Of a DNA stretch of 64,000 bases, positions 1 to 9,177 are shown piece by piece. A model generated the notes under the pieces. It worked only from the letters and a program-made list of their open reading frames with translations. It had not been told where the DNA came from and searched no databases. Position numbers and translations under genes: made by a program. This stretch comes from Pontixanthobacter gangjinensis (GTDB lineage Bacteria; Pseudomonadota; Alphaproteobacteria; Sphingomonadales; Sphingomonadaceae). Each line of letters starts with the position of its first letter. The first letter of the stretch is position 1. The DNA lies in the NCBI RefSeq assembly GCF_009827545.1, contig NZ_WTYS01000001.1, positions 1,885,772 through 1,949,771 on the forward strand, written 5' to 3'.

Positions 1-2
1 TC

Positions 3-1046
3 CTCAATGGCCCAACACCTAAACGCTTGGCCGGATGGCGAAATAAAGCCCAACAAGCGGCCGCCATCGGCAGCGGTTTCGCGTTCAGTTCTTACGCCCA
101 GGCGAAATTTACCGGTATCGTCGAGGAGCTCGCCCAGATCACCTTTGACGCGGCCACAGAATTGGGGTTGCCAGATCGGGCACCAATAAGCGCTGCTTTG
201 TTTGCGGAATTGGACCGCCGGGGCCTCAACATTCTGTCTGGCGAGAATGGGCGTGCAAGCGAGGCTGCAATTAATTTCTTCCGCGCGCATGATCTCGGTT
301 TCCGGATCAGGCGGTTACGCTTGCTAGCACGCCGACTTGCCCGCGATTGGGAAGCAGATCCGGATATTCCGGATGAGGCTTTAGAAGCTGCGCGCAAGAC
401 AATATACGACATCCTTGCATTGTATTTTGAACAAGAGAAACCTCACAATTTGGGGGAAGAGTTTCCTGCTCTGGCAGCGAATGTCTTGCAGGAACCCGGG
501 CCGGTCTTGCACCTCTTGGCCCAACGGCGCTTGCTTGAGGAAACCGATCAAAGAGCAGAGGAAATGCTCTCAAAATCGCTTGAATCCATGCCGGAAGACC
601 TGCGCCGCAGAATGCTGCTGACTTACCTCGGTTTCCCATTTTATGACGTCGCGACGTTTCCGCTGGTACGGAACAAGGGTCTCACAGAGTTCGACCCGGT
701 CAAGGTGGACCGAATTTCGCCTGACGATGCGAGGTCAATTCGAGACGGGGGCACTAGCGCCACCTTGCGCGGCACGGAATTCTACAATTTCGGCGCATTT
801 TTCAGCCGCGCCTACCGGGAAAACGATTATCTTTGGGGCCGGCTCCATGGGGCCGAGCGAATGATTGATTTGATCTGTTCCACCCTCGATGCTCACCAAT
901 TTGAAGGTCATGAGGGCGTCCATCAAATCCAGCGGTTCAAGCGGCAGGCATTTCTAGCCGTTCTGGATGAAGAGGAAGACCGGCTGACCGCCGATCCTCG
1001 CTTGCTCAGCCAGATACGCTCGGAAGTTCTTGAACGCCTGGGTTAA
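3..1046 (+). CDS. Patatin-like protein, C-terminal part (DUF3376-type), cut by the window edge
   Basis: The frame is open to the left edge, so this is the C-terminal ~347 residues of a longer protein. A TTG at 27 is in frame, but the reading frame continues upstream of it and the sequence does not look like an N-terminus. The visible part is helical, rich in Arg/Glu, and resembles the C-terminal DUF3376 region found after the patatin lipase domain in patatin-related proteins of sphingomonads. The catalytic Ser-Asp dyad would lie outside the window, so lipase activity cannot be judged. It runs tail-to-tail into dnaJ, sharing 4 bp (TTAA). Family call is from recognition of the C-terminal region only. 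Confidence 0.6.
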   Translation, partial: LNGPTPKRLAGWRNKAQQAAAIGSGFAFSSYAQAKFTGIVEELAQITFDAATELGLPDRAPISAALFAELDRRGLNILSGENGRASEAAINFFRAHDLGFRIRRLRLLARRLARDWEADPDIPDEALEAARKTIYDILALYFEQEKPHNLGEEFPALAANVLQEPGPVLHLLAQRRLLEETDQRAEEMLSKSLESMPEDLRRRMLLTYLGFPFYDVATFPLVRNKGLTEFDPVKVDRISPDDARSIRDGGTSATLRGTEFYNFGAFFSRAYRENDYLWGRLHGAERMIDLICSTLDAHQFEGHEGVHQIQRFKRQAFLAVLDEEEDRLTADPRLLSQIRSEVLERLG

Positions 1047-2164
1047 GCGCCAAAAACGTCTTTTAGCTTGTCGAAGAAGCCCCGGCTTTCCGGGCATTCA
1101 TCACCGGTTTCCGTGTCGCGGAATTGCTGAAGAATTTCCTTCTGCGCTTTGCTTAGTTTGGTCGGAGTTTCGACCGCAATTTCAACTACCAGATCACCTC
1201 GGCCGCGACCTTGCAGCACGGGCATACCTGCACCGCGCACACGCAATTGCTTGCCAGATTGGATGCCTGCGGGAATATCGACCGAGTTGGTCTCTCCATC
1301 AAGGTCGGGAATTTCAACACATCCGCCAAGCGCCGCGGTGGAAAAACTGATCGGAACGCGCGTGAGCAATGTTGTGCCCTCTCGTTCGAATACAGAATGT
1401 TCCTTAATATGAATGAAGATGTACAGATCGCCAGCTGGCGCCCCGCGCGGCCCCGCTTCGCCCTTGCCTGACAGCCTGATCCGTGTCCCTGTATCAACAC
1501 CTGGTGGAATCTCGACTTCGAGCGCCTGCGCCTGATCGGAGCGGCCCTCGCCTCGGCAGTCATCGCACGGTTTTTCGATGACTTCGCCGCGCCCGTTGCA
1601 GTTTGGGCATGGGCGTTCGACCACAAAGAAACCCTGTTTTGCACGAACTTTGCCGTGGCCATTGCACAAATTGCAGCCGCGAGTGCCAGTGCCCGGCTGC
1701 GCGCCTGAACCGCTGCAAGTCTCACAGCTTTGGGAAACTTCAATTTCGATTTCGGTCTTTTTGCCGTGGAATGCATCACCAAGGTCGATCTGCATGTCAT
1801 AGCGCAGATCTGCCCCCCGGCGTGGCTGTTGCCGGCCGCCACCGCCGCCAAATGCGCTGCCGAAGATTGTTTCGAAGATATCGCCGATATCGCCAAAATC
1901 ACCCTGCTGGCCTTGGCCTCCACCACCCATTCCCTGTTGGAATGCCTCATGGCCGAAACGGTCATATGCCGCGCGCTTTTGTGGGTCTTTCAGACAATCA
2001 TAGGCCGCGCTGACCGATTTGAACTTCGATTCCGCTTCAGCGTCACCTGGATTGCGGTCCGGGTGGCATTGCATTGCGATCCGGCGATAGGACGATTTGA
2101 TCGTCTTATCGTCAGCATCACGCGAGACTTCAAGAAGCTCGTAAAAATCTATGGTTGAAGACAT
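1043..2164 (-). CDS. dnaJ: Chaperone protein DnaJ (Hsp40)
   Basis: Cytosolic co-chaperone that delivers unfolded substrates to DnaK and stimulates its ATPase. Start chosen at the ATG at 2164 (MSSTIDFYELL); the frame extends 15 codons further upstream, but that sequence is not DnaJ-like. J domain at about residues 5-70 with the HPD motif at 34-36, a Gly/Phe-rich linker (GGGGQGQQGDF), then four zinc-binding CxxCxGxG repeats (CETCSGSG, CNLCNGHG, CPNCNGRG, CDDCRGEG) and the C-terminal beta-domains. At 373 residues the length is normal. It lies 71 bp downstream of dnaK in the same orientation, so the two are probably co-transcribed. Confidence 0.97.
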   Translation of the reverse strand: MSSTIDFYELLEVSRDADDKTIKSSYRRIAMQCHPDRNPGDAEAESKFKSVSAAYDCLKDPQKRAAYDRFGHEAFQQGMGGGGQGQQGDFGDIGDIFETIFGSAFGGGGGRQQPRRGADLRYDMQIDLGDAFHGKKTEIEIEVSQSCETCSGSGAQPGTGTRGCNLCNGHGKVRAKQGFFVVERPCPNCNGRGEVIEKPCDDCRGEGRSDQAQALEVEIPPGVDTGTRIRLSGKGEAGPRGAPAGDLYIFIHIKEHSVFEREGTTLLTRVPISFSTAALGGCVEIPDLDGETNSVDIPAGIQSGKQLRVRGAGMPVLQGRGRGDLVVEIAVETPTKLSKAQKEILQQFRDTETGDECPESRGFFDKLKDVFGA

Positions 2165-2235
2165 CGTTTCATCCCAAACCAGTCCGCCATCGGTGCCGGT
2201 AAGCACCAATGGCGGTTCCAGTTTTCATTTTGGCG

Positions 2236-4167
2236 TTAGCCTTTGTTTTCGTCTTCGTTCACTTCGGAAAATTCGGCATCAACGACTTCTTCTTCGTCGG
2301 CCTTTTCAGCACCATCGGAAGGCGCATCACCGTCAGAACCGGCATTAGCCTGTTCCTGCTGGTAGATTTCCTGACCCATTTTCATGGCAACTTCGGTCAA
2401 GGCTTGCGACTTGGCATTAATCGCGTCGAGGTCTTCGCCCTCAAGCGCGGTTTTCGCCTCTGCCAGAGCGGCCTCGACTTCAGATTTCAGATCAGCGGAG
2501 ATCTTGTCACCGTGCTCTTCCAGCTGCTTCTCGGTTGCGTGCACCAAGCTGTCCGCCTGGTTGCGGGATTCCGCCTGCTCACGCCGCTTCTTGTCTTCCT
2601 CGGCAAATTTCTCAGCATCCTGAACCATCTGGTCGATGTCATTGTCTGACAGACCGCCCGATGCCTGAATCCGGATTTGCTGTTCCTTGCCAGTACCCTT
2701 GTCTTTGGCCGACACGTTCACGATGCCGTTGGCGTCGATGTCGAATGTGACCTCAACTTGCGGAACACCGCGCGGTGCAGCAGGGATACCAACCAGATCG
2801 AAATTGCCGAGCATTTTGTTATCGGCGGCCATTTCACGCTCGCCCTGGAAAACACGGATCGTCACGGCCTGCTGATTGTCTTCAGCGGTCGAGTAGGTCT
2901 GCGATTTTTTGGTCGGGATTGTCGTGTTGCGGTCAATCATGCGCGTGAACACGCCGCCAAGCGTCTCGATACCGAGCGAAAGCGGAGTAACATCGAGCAG
3001 CAGGACGTCTTTGACATCGCCCTGCAAAACGCCTGCCTGAATGGCAGCACCCATTGCAACCACTTCATCAGGGTTCACGCCAGTATGCGGTTCTTTGCCG
3101 AAGAAGTCTTTCACGATTTCGCGAACACGCGGCATACGGGTCATCCCGCCGACGAGAATAACTTCGTCAATTCCGCCTTTATCCACGCCAGCATCAGCCA
3201 AAGCTTTCTTACAAGGCTCAAGAGTGCGCTTGATCAAATCACCGACCATCTTTTCGAGGTCCGAACGGCTGATGTTTTCCACGAGGTGAAGCGGAGTAGT
3301 CGCCCCGCCCTCCATCCGTGCGGTAATGAACGGCAAGTTCACTTCAGTGGTTTGCGCACTGGACAGCTCGATTTTTGCCTTTTCAGCGGCTTCCTTGAGA
3401 CGTTGAAGCGCCAGCTTATCCGTCTTGAGGTCCATGTTTTCTTTTTTCTTGAACTGCGCTGCCAGCCATTCGACAATTGCGTTATCGAAATCTTCGCCGC
3501 CCAGGAAAGTATCGCCGTTGGTGGACTTAACTTCGAACACGCCGTCACCGATTTCGAGAACCGACACGTCGAATGTACCGCCGCCAAGGTCATAGACTGC
3601 GATGGTTTTGCCATCGTCCTTGTCCATACCGTAAGCCAGCGCCGCAGCAGTTGGCTCGTTGATAATGCGCAGAACTTCGAGGCCAGCAATTTGGCCAGCA
3701 TCTTTGGTTGCCTGACGCTGGGCGTCATTGAAATACGCAGGAACGGTAATGACCGCTTGGGTCACTGTTTCACCAAGATAGCTCTCGGCGGTCTCTTTCA
3801 TCTTTTGCAAGATGAAAGCGGAAACTTGTGAAGGGCTGTAATCTTCATCGCCAGCCTTGACCCACGCATCGCCATTTTTGCCTTTGACGATGTTGTAGGG
3901 GACCAGATCCATGTCCTTCTTGGTCATTGGATCGTCGAACCGGCGGCCGATCAGGCGCTTGATTGCGAATAGGGTGTTGTCAGGATTGGTCACTGCCTGG
4001 CGTTTGGCCGGCTGACCGATCAGACGTTCGCCATCCTTGGTGAAGGCGACGATTGAAGGCGTGGTACGCGCGCCTTCAGAATTTTCAATAACCTTCGGCT
4101 TGCCGCCGTCCATTACGGCGATGCAGGAGTTGGTAGTGCCGAGGTCGATACCGATTACTTTAGCCAT
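2236..4167 (-). CDS. dnaK: Chaperone protein DnaK (Hsp70)
   Basis: ATP-dependent Hsp70 chaperone of 643 residues, full length. Starts [15 protein letters not shown], the actin-like ATPase phosphate-1 motif, with the second nucleotide-binding motif [17 protein letters not shown] near residue 200, the linker [19 protein letters not shown] near 390 and an acidic tail ending EVNEDENKG. First gene of the dnaK-dnaJ operon. A candidate heat-shock promoter lies about 90 bp upstream at 4257-4284. grpE and hrcA are 2.5 kb away, separated by three unrelated genes on the other strand. Confidence 0.98.
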   Translation of the reverse strand: MAKVIGIDLGTTNSCIAVMDGGKPKVIENSEGARTTPSIVAFTKDGERLIGQPAKRQAVTNPDNTLFAIKRLIGRRFDDPMTKKDMDLVPYNIVKGKNGDAWVKAGDEDYSPSQVSAFILQKMKETAESYLGETVTQAVITVPAYFNDAQRQATKDAGQIAGLEVLRIINEPTAAALAYGMDKDDGKTIAVYDLGGGTFDVSVLEIGDGVFEVKSTNGDTFLGGEDFDNAIVEWLAAQFKKKENMDLKTDKLALQRLKEAAEKAKIELSSAQTTEVNLPFITARMEGGATTPLHLVENISRSDLEKMVGDLIKRTLEPCKKALADAGVDKGGIDEVILVGGMTRMPRVREIVKDFFGKEPHTGVNPDEVVAMGAAIQAGVLQGDVKDVLLLDVTPLSLGIETLGGVFTRMIDRNTTIPTKKSQTYSTAEDNQQAVTIRVFQGEREMAADNKMLGNFDLVGIPAAPRGVPQVEVTFDIDANGIVNVSAKDKGTGKEQQIRIQASGGLSDNDIDQMVQDAEKFAEEDKKRREQAESRNQADSLVHATEKQLEEHGDKISADLKSEVEAALAEAKTALEGEDLDAINAKSQALTEVAMKMGQEIYQQEQANAGSDGDAPSDGAEKADEEEVVDAEFSEVNEDENKG

Positions 4168-4256
4168 GGATTCCCCACTTTATGCTTAATGTTGGACGCT
4201 GCTCACTGGGTTTCCCGGAATTGGCAAAACCGTTCGGCAGCTCGTTTCTGAACGGG

Positions 4257-4284
4257 ATATAGGTGCGGTTTTTATTGGCACAAG
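4257..4284 (-). promoter_or_regulatory. Candidate RpoH (heat-shock) promoter for dnaK
   Basis: Reading the minus strand, CTTG (4284-4281) is followed after 15 bases by CACCTATAT (4265-4257). This approximates the CTTGAA / CCCCATNT pattern recognised by RpoH in proteobacteria, and the spacing is similar to the E. coli dnaK P1. It sits about 90 bp before the dnaK ATG. The -10 half is imperfect. No CIRCE inverted repeat is visible here, so control by HrcA is not supported at this gene. Confidence 0.4.
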
Positions 4285-4333
4285 GGACCATGACCGCTAG
4301 TTCGTGCATGAAATTCACCATGGAGAAACTCGC

Positions 4334-4819
4334 GTGACCACACGTTTTTTTGCAAGTCTTGCTCTTGGGATTGCAACTTTCGGCCTGAGCGCTTGCGATT
4401 CTGCTAGTGATGAAGCCGAAGTTACTGCCGCACCCGAAGGGGTTGCGGGACTGACAATCACCAACGGCCGAATGGTTTTGCCTGCCGTCAATGGCAGACC
4501 CGCCGCAGTCTATTTCGATCTTGCTTACGACGGGGATGACAACCAGACAGTGAGCGCGATTTATGTCGAAGGCGCTGAAAACGCGATGATGCACGAATAT
4601 GCCGAGAAAGACTTCAAGGTTCAGATGATTCCGCTGGAATCGCTCGACCTGACCAAGGGCGTGAAAGTATCTTTCGAGCCCGGCGGCAAACACGGTATGG
4701 CGATGAGCGTTTCTCCTGAACTAAGCGCAGGCGGAAAGACCGAGGTAACTTTGATCATGGCCGATGGTGACAAGACCACGTTCGTAGCGGACATTAAAAG
4801 TGCCGGGGATGAACGCTGA
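4334..4819 (+). CDS. PCu(A)C-type periplasmic copper chaperone lipoprotein
   Basis: 161-residue secreted lipoprotein. GTG start at 4334, preceded by GGAG at 4322; an upstream in-frame start at 4304 lacks a ribosome site. The signal peptide ends with the lipobox LSAC (Cys21). The mature part matches the PCu(A)C/DUF461 fold: methionine and histidine ligands in MMHEY near residue 88 and HGMAMSV near 130 correspond to the H(M)x10Mx21HxM copper site. The family carries Cu(I) to cytochrome oxidase in the periplasm. Its stop overlaps the proposed start of the next gene, suggesting co-transcription. Confidence 0.85.
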   Translation: MTTRFFASLALGIATFGLSACDSASDEAEVTAAPEGVAGLTITNGRMVLPAVNGRPAAVYFDLAYDGDDNQTVSAIYVEGAENAMMHEYAEKDFKVQMIPLESLDLTKGVKVSFEPGGKHGMAMSVSPELSAGGKTEVTLIMADGDKTTFVADIKSAGDER

Positions 4820-5328
4820 GCGATTTAAATCCTGAATACAGCATCCAGCCGTGCCCCGTTGGTGGCGAACGCCAGTTGACGCCTGGAGAAATCGAGCTCT
4901 CCAATAGCGTGTTTGGTGATGCGATTGACTATACTCAGGTGAAAATCCGCCGCAGGAAATGGTTTCCGTTCCAGCCAAAACGCGTGACTATGGCGCCGCG
5001 CGGCCATATTCATTTCCATCCGGACGGCAAAAGCTATTGCGATGATTTTTCAGCTGAAAGCCTATCTCGCCAAGGGCTGTTCATTCACGAAATGGTCCAT
5101 GTCTGGCAAACCCAGACCAAGGGTGAGTGGTATCTGGTGCTGAACCGCCGGCCCTGGTCGCGGTATGATTACAGCTTGAAACCGGGTTGGAAGCTCGAAA
5201 GCTACGGGATCGAACAACAGGCGGAGATCGTCAAACATGCTTTTTGGTTGCGTAACGGAGCGAGAGTCGCCGGTGTTTCCGACAAAAGCGCCTATGATCT
5301 GGTCGTAAATTTCCCTGGCGCAAGCTAG
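4816..5328 (+). CDS. vgr-related HEXXH protein (putative zinc metallopeptidase-like)
   Basis: 170 residues. Resembles the small proteins annotated as vgr-related in sphingomonads. The HEMVH motif, in the context FIHEMVHVWQTQ, is the classic HEXXH zinc-peptidase signature, but proteolysis is not established for this family. Start is uncertain: no ATG fits. A CTG at 4816 overlaps the previous stop (CTGA) with GGGGAT just upstream; a TTG at 4876 is the alternative. The longer form is preferred because its N-terminal CPVGGERQLTPGEIEL looks like the family N-terminus. No signal peptide is visible. Confidence 0.65.
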   Translation: MSDLNPEYSIQPCPVGGERQLTPGEIELSNSVFGDAIDYTQVKIRRRKWFPFQPKRVTMAPRGHIHFHPDGKSYCDDFSAESLSRQGLFIHEMVHVWQTQTKGEWYLVLNRRPWSRYDYSLKPGWKLESYGIEQQAEIVKHAFWLRNGARVAGVSDKSAYDLVVNFPGAS

Positions 5329-5419
5329 TTAGTCATCTGTCTGACGCTACGTCATGGAGGACTTATCCACCAAGCCTCTTGAGTAAATAAGTTTCGCTTG
5401 ATACCAATGCGCCCATTGT

Positions 5420-5443
5420 CCGGTCGGCCAAACCCGCGACCGG
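5420..5443 (+). promoter_or_regulatory. Inverted repeat upstream of the IDO-family gene
   Basis: Perfect 7-bp inverted repeat CCGGTCG / CGACCGG separated by 10 bases, ending 15 bp before the ATG at 5459. It would form a hairpin in the 5' leader or could be a dyad operator. No T-run follows, so it is not a terminator. Function unknown. Confidence 0.4.
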
Positions 5444-5458
5444 CCGATAGGTACACCC

Positions 5459-6622
5459 ATGAAATTATCCGACTATGCAATGTCGCGCGAGCGTGGCTTC
5501 CTTTCGTCCTATGAAATTGACGCAGTGAAGCTTCCGGCGCGGTTTGATGAAGTGCTTAAATCCGCAAGCAATCTCTCTGGCCTGATCACCACTGGCCGTG
5601 TCCGACATTGGCTTGACCAACTGCCGGAACCGGCCATCGACGAATGGCTGTCAGATGCCCCGGACGAACAAATTCGCACGCTGATGGTCCATTACAGCTT
5701 TCTTGTGCAAGCTTACGTCTGGGGCGAACCAACTCCGCCCAAGCACTTACCCGCGAACCTTGCGCGTCCGATGGTCGCGCTGGCAGACAATCTGGGTCAA
5801 GCACCCTTGCTCCCCTATTCCGGATATGTCCTCGACAATTGGTCTCGCCTCGACAAGTCAGGCCCGATCACCCTCGATAATATCTATATGTATCAGAATT
5901 TTGCTGGCGGAGATGATGAAAACTGGTTCGTCACGATCCACGTAGCCATCGAAGCGCAAGCGGGCGTGCTGCTAGATAATGCGGCCAAGCTGGTTGGTGT
6001 TGCCAAAGCCGGAGACGAAGCAGAAGCCGAGCGGCTGCTTCTCGAGATGAACACGGCTTGGGAAGGCGTCTACGACGTGTTCAAGCGAATGACCGAGCGC
6101 TGCGATCCCTATGTCTATTTCCACCGCGTCCGCCCATACATTCATGGCTGGGCCAACAATGCGGCGCTTGATGGCGGTCTGATTTACGAAGGCGTCGCCA
6201 AATATGAGGGCAAGCCGCAAGCCTTGCGCGGCCAGACCGGATCACAAAGTTCTATTGTTCCGTCGATGGATGCGCTGTTTGGTGTGAAGCACAGCGACGA
6301 TCCCTTGCGCAATTTCCTCGATGAATTGCATGAATATCGTCCGGTCAATCACCGCAGGTTTATTGAAGATCTGGCTGCCCAATCAAAGCTGCGTGAATTT
6401 GTCGAAGGTTCGCATTCACAATCGCTCAAGGACGCGTTCAACGCCTGTGTCGAACAGGTCGCCCGCTTCCGCACCCGCCATCTTGAATATGCAGCAAGCT
6501 ACATCAATAAACAGGCTGGCTCCATCTCTGGTAATGACCCCGATGTCGGCACCGGAGGCACGCCATTTATGAAATATCTGAAAAAGCACCGCGACGAAAA
6601 CCGCGAACAGGTGGTTTCTTAA
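5459..6622 (+). CDS. Indoleamine 2,3-dioxygenase family haem protein
   Basis: 387 residues. IDO-family haem dioxygenases open the indole ring of tryptophan to N-formylkynurenine, or act in related indole chemistry (PrnB-like members). Seen here: the distal-side segment YVWGEPTPPKHLPANLARP (residues 86-104), LPYSGYVLDNW, the proximal haem-ligand region FRTRHLEYAASYI with His341, and the terminal GTGGTPFMKYLKKHRD (365-379). These are the family hallmarks. No kynurenine-pathway genes are adjacent, so the substrate is not certain. Followed by a hairpin terminator at 6630-6660. Confidence 0.85.
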   Translation: MKLSDYAMSRERGFLSSYEIDAVKLPARFDEVLKSASNLSGLITTGRVRHWLDQLPEPAIDEWLSDAPDEQIRTLMVHYSFLVQAYVWGEPTPPKHLPANLARPMVALADNLGQAPLLPYSGYVLDNWSRLDKSGPITLDNIYMYQNFAGGDDENWFVTIHVAIEAQAGVLLDNAAKLVGVAKAGDEAEAERLLLEMNTAWEGVYDVFKRMTERCDPYVYFHRVRPYIHGWANNAALDGGLIYEGVAKYEGKPQALRGQTGSQSSIVPSMDALFGVKHSDDPLRNFLDELHEYRPVNHRRFIEDLAAQSKLREFVEGSHSQSLKDAFNACVEQVARFRTRHLEYAASYINKQAGSISGNDPDVGTGGTPFMKYLKKHRDENREQVVS

Positions 6623-6629
6623 TATGAGA

Positions 6630-6660
6630 AGACCCTCCGTCATTTAATGCCGGAGGGTCT
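6630..6660 (+). terminator. Intrinsic-type terminator hairpin between the IDO-family gene and grpE
   Basis: Perfect 10-bp stem AGACCCTCCG / CGGAGGGTCT with an 11-base loop, placed in the 67-bp space between two convergent genes. The T-run on the plus strand is weak (ctatattcctgtt), so it may act in both directions or partly. Confidence 0.7.
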
Positions 6661-6689
6661 CTATATTCCTGTTAAAACGTGGCTGCCGC

Positions 6690-7283
6690 TCAATCAGGTT
6701 TTTTCGCTACGCCGACCATTGCGGGACGCAGCAGCCGGTCTTTAATCATATAGCCGGCCTGCATCTCCTGCAAAATGGTGCCTGGCTCGTGGCTGTCGCT
6801 CGGAACTTCCATCATGGCCTGATGCTGGTTCGGGTCGAGCGGCAGGCCCATAGAGGCAATGCGGCTGATGCCGTGCATCCCGAACACTTTGTCCAACTCG
6901 CGCTGGGTGGCTTCGATGCCGGCGACCAAACCTTTGAACTTCTCGTCCTCTCGCAATTCTTGCGGGACGGAATCGAGCGCGCGTGACAGGTTGTCTGAAA
7001 CAGACAGAATATCGCGGGCAAAGCCGGTCGCGGCATAAGCGCGCGCATCGGCGATGTCTTTTTCCATACGGCGGCGGACATTTTGCGTTTCCGCCTTTGC
7101 GTAAAGCGTTTCCTGCTTCGCGCCTTCCAAATCGTTTCGGAGTTCGGCCAGGGCGTCTTCAAGGCTGGATTCCACATCGCCATCATCATCCGCAAGCAAT
7201 TCTTCAGGCACGCCTTTCAGTTCTGCTTCCACGGCTGCGTCTTGGTGTTCGGTGCCTGTAGGCTCCGGCTTGTCGTCATTCAT
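6690..7283 (-). CDS. grpE: Nucleotide exchange factor GrpE
   Basis: 197-residue nucleotide exchange factor for DnaK. The acidic N-terminus leads into a long coiled coil (about residues 45-100, ETLYAKAETQNVRRRMEKD) and the C-terminal beta-domain with the conserved segment LDPNQHQAMMEVPSDSHEPGTI and ending MVGVAKKPD. Lies 30 bp downstream of hrcA in the same direction, the usual alphaproteobacterial hrcA-grpE pair. Confidence 0.96.
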   Translation of the reverse strand: MNDDKPEPTGTEHQDAAVEAELKGVPEELLADDDGDVESSLEDALAELRNDLEGAKQETLYAKAETQNVRRRMEKDIADARAYAATGFARDILSVSDNLSRALDSVPQELREDEKFKGLVAGIEATQRELDKVFGMHGISRIASMGLPLDPNQHQAMMEVPSDSHEPGTILQEMQAGYMIKDRLLRPAMVGVAKKPD

Positions 7284-7313
7284 TTCAAAAGTTCCAGCTG
7301 TTCAAATTGCCAA

Positions 7314-8357
7314 TTATCCGATGAGTTTCCCCAACGAACGGGCTGTGAAATCAACCATGGGGACGACCCGCGCGTAATTCAACCGCGTTGGACCAATCAC
7401 GCCTAAAACTCCGACTACTTTTCCTTCGCGGTCACGATAGGGGGATGCGATGACCGAAGATCCGGATAGCGCAAACAGGCGGTTCTCTGCGCCAATGAAT
7501 ATGCGGGTAGCCTCGGCCTGTCGCGCATTCTCAAGTAATCCGGCGACAGATTGCTTGTTTTCCAGATCATCAAGCAACGACCGGACCCGCTCGATATCGC
7601 CCAGTGCCGCTTCATCGAGCAAATTAGCTTGCCCGCGCACTATCAGAACTGGGCGTTTGGCTGCGTCTTCGCTCCAAACTGCAAGGCCGCGTTCGACCAA
7701 AGTTTTGCTCGCGTTGTCTAGCTCCGAACGTCCGGATGCTACTTCCAACTGAACCACGCGAACCGCTTCAGCCAGAGTTTTGCCCGCCAGCCGCGCAGTG
7801 ATGTAATTGCTCGCCTGTTCGAGCGCCGATGCTGTCGAAGGCTCGCTGAGTTCAACCACGCGGTTTTCTATCTGGCCGTCTTCACCAACGAGCACCGCAA
7901 GTGCGCGGTCGGGTGATAACGAGACGAGGCTAAGCTGGCGCAAGCGCGGCTCTCGGCTAGGTACCATGACCATGCCCGCTGCGCCCGATATGTCCGACAG
8001 TAGCGAACTTGTTGCCTCGAGTGCTTGTTCAATCGGCCCACCATCAGACAGACGCTGCTCGATTGTTGCGCGCTCTTCCCTGGTCGGCTCAGCCACTTGC
8101 ATCATGCCGTCGACAAACAGCCGCAAACCGATCTCCGTCGGCATCCGCCCCGCGCTTGTATGCGGCGCAGCAAGCAAGCCCTGCCCTTCAAGATCCGCCA
8201 GTACCGTGCGGATGGAAGCTGGCGACAAATTGACCCGTTCGTCACTCGCCAGAATCTTAGAACCTACCGGCAATCCATCAGCCAGATAGCCTTCTACAAC
8301 CAGGCGAAATATCTCGCGTGCGCGCTCTGTCAGATCAGTGAGTGGGATTACCGCCAT
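7314..8357 (-). CDS. hrcA: Heat-inducible transcription repressor HrcA
   Basis: 347 residues. HrcA binds the CIRCE inverted repeat and represses class I heat-shock genes, classically groESL, and needs GroEL for activity. N-terminal winged helix (residues 1-75, with NLSPASIRTVLADLEGQGLL) followed by the GAF-like dimerisation and HrcA-specific domains. Upstream, the start is divergent from rph. No CIRCE element is visible in the 95-bp space, so autoregulation is not supported by sequence; groESL is not in the window. Confidence 0.95.
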   Translation of the reverse strand: MAVIPLTDLTERAREIFRLVVEGYLADGLPVGSKILASDERVNLSPASIRTVLADLEGQGLLAAPHTSAGRMPTEIGLRLFVDGMMQVAEPTREERATIEQRLSDGGPIEQALEATSSLLSDISGAAGMVMVPSREPRLRQLSLVSLSPDRALAVLVGEDGQIENRVVELSEPSTASALEQASNYITARLAGKTLAEAVRVVQLEVASGRSELDNASKTLVERGLAVWSEDAAKRPVLIVRGQANLLDEAALGDIERVRSLLDDLENKQSVAGLLENARQAEATRIFIGAENRLFALSGSSVIASPYRDREGKVVGVLGVIGPTRLNYARVVPMVDFTARSLGKLIG

Positions 8358-8390
8358 GGCTGCACTATAATTGCAACGGTACGAATAACT

Positions 8391-8410
8391 AGCCTTGCGG
8401 CACCAAGGCT
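8391..8410 (+). promoter_or_regulatory. Inverted repeat between hrcA and rph
   Basis: Perfect 7-bp inverted repeat AGCCTTG / CAAGGCT with a 6-base centre in the divergent 95-bp hrcA-rph intergenic region. It does not match CIRCE. It could be an operator or a leader hairpin. Confidence 0.3.
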
Positions 8411-8452
8411 GTTGCGCCTAACGCGCGGGGACAAATTTGAAAAGGATACAAA

Positions 8453-9166
8453 ATGAGACCTTCCGGCCGTGCGCCTGATGAAATGCGCGTTATAACAATC
8501 GAAACCGGCTTTACCAAACATGCGGAGGGTTCGTGCCTGATCAGTTTCGGTGATACAAGGGTGCTTTGCACTGCCAGTGTTGAAGAGCGGATTCCGCCAT
8601 GGCTTCGCGGCAAGGGTGAAGGCTGGGTCACCGGGGAATATTCGATGCTTCCACGCGCCACACACACCCGCGGCAGCCGTGAAGCAGCACGCGGCAAGCA
8701 AAGCGGGCGGACGCAGGAAATTCAGCGTCTTATCGGGCGTAGCTTGCGCGCGGTTGTTGACATGAAGAAGCTCGGCGAGCGTCAGATCACGCTCGATTGC
8801 GACGTAATACAGGCCGATGGCGGAACGCGTACGGCTTCTATTTCGGGCGCTTGGATTGCGCTGCGTCTCGCGGTCAATAGCCTGATGGCATCGGGCGACA
8901 TCAAACACGATCCGATAACTGGCCAGGTTGCGGCAATCAGCTGCGGTATCTACAAGGGCACTCCGGTCCTTGATCTCGATTATCCCGAAGATAGCGACGC
9001 CGATGCCGATGCGAATTTTGTGTTGCTCGAAGGCGGCAATATCGCAGAAGTTCAGGCAACCGCAGAAGGCGCAACATACGACGAGGAAGCACTGCTTCGC
9101 TTGCTGCGTCTGGCGCGCATGGGCTGTGACGGCATTTTTTCAGCACAGCTCGACGCCACCAAATAG
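8453..9166 (+). CDS. rph: Ribonuclease PH
   Basis: 237-residue phosphate-dependent 3'-5' exoribonuclease that trims tRNA 3' ends. Start ATG with AAGGA 8 bases upstream. Begins [27 protein letters not shown] and contains [16 protein letters not shown] and [10 protein letters not shown], the phosphate and RNA-binding segments of the family, and the terminal [21 protein letters not shown]. First gene of a plus-strand cluster with rdgB (11 bp gap) and hemW, a common alphaproteobacterial arrangement. Confidence 0.97.
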   Translation: MRPSGRAPDEMRVITIETGFTKHAEGSCLISFGDTRVLCTASVEERIPPWLRGKGEGWVTGEYSMLPRATHTRGSREAARGKQSGRTQEIQRLIGRSLRAVVDMKKLGERQITLDCDVIQADGGTRTASISGAWIALRLAVNSLMASGDIKHDPITGQVAAISCGIYKGTPVLDLDYPEDSDADADANFVLLEGGNIAEVQATAEGATYDEEALLRLLRLARMGCDGIFSAQLDATK

Positions 9167-9177
9167 GGTCTAAGTCC

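Noticed and set aside
2677-3831. 384-codon open frame on the plus strand opposite dnaK
   Set aside because: dnaK on the minus strand is unmistakable and full length; the long antisense frame is a by-product of its codon bias and has no recognisable domain.
8358-8452. CIRCE operator upstream of hrcA
   Set aside because: The TTAGCACTC-N9-GAGTGCTAA pattern is not present here or upstream of dnaK; only an unrelated 7-bp inverted repeat is seen.
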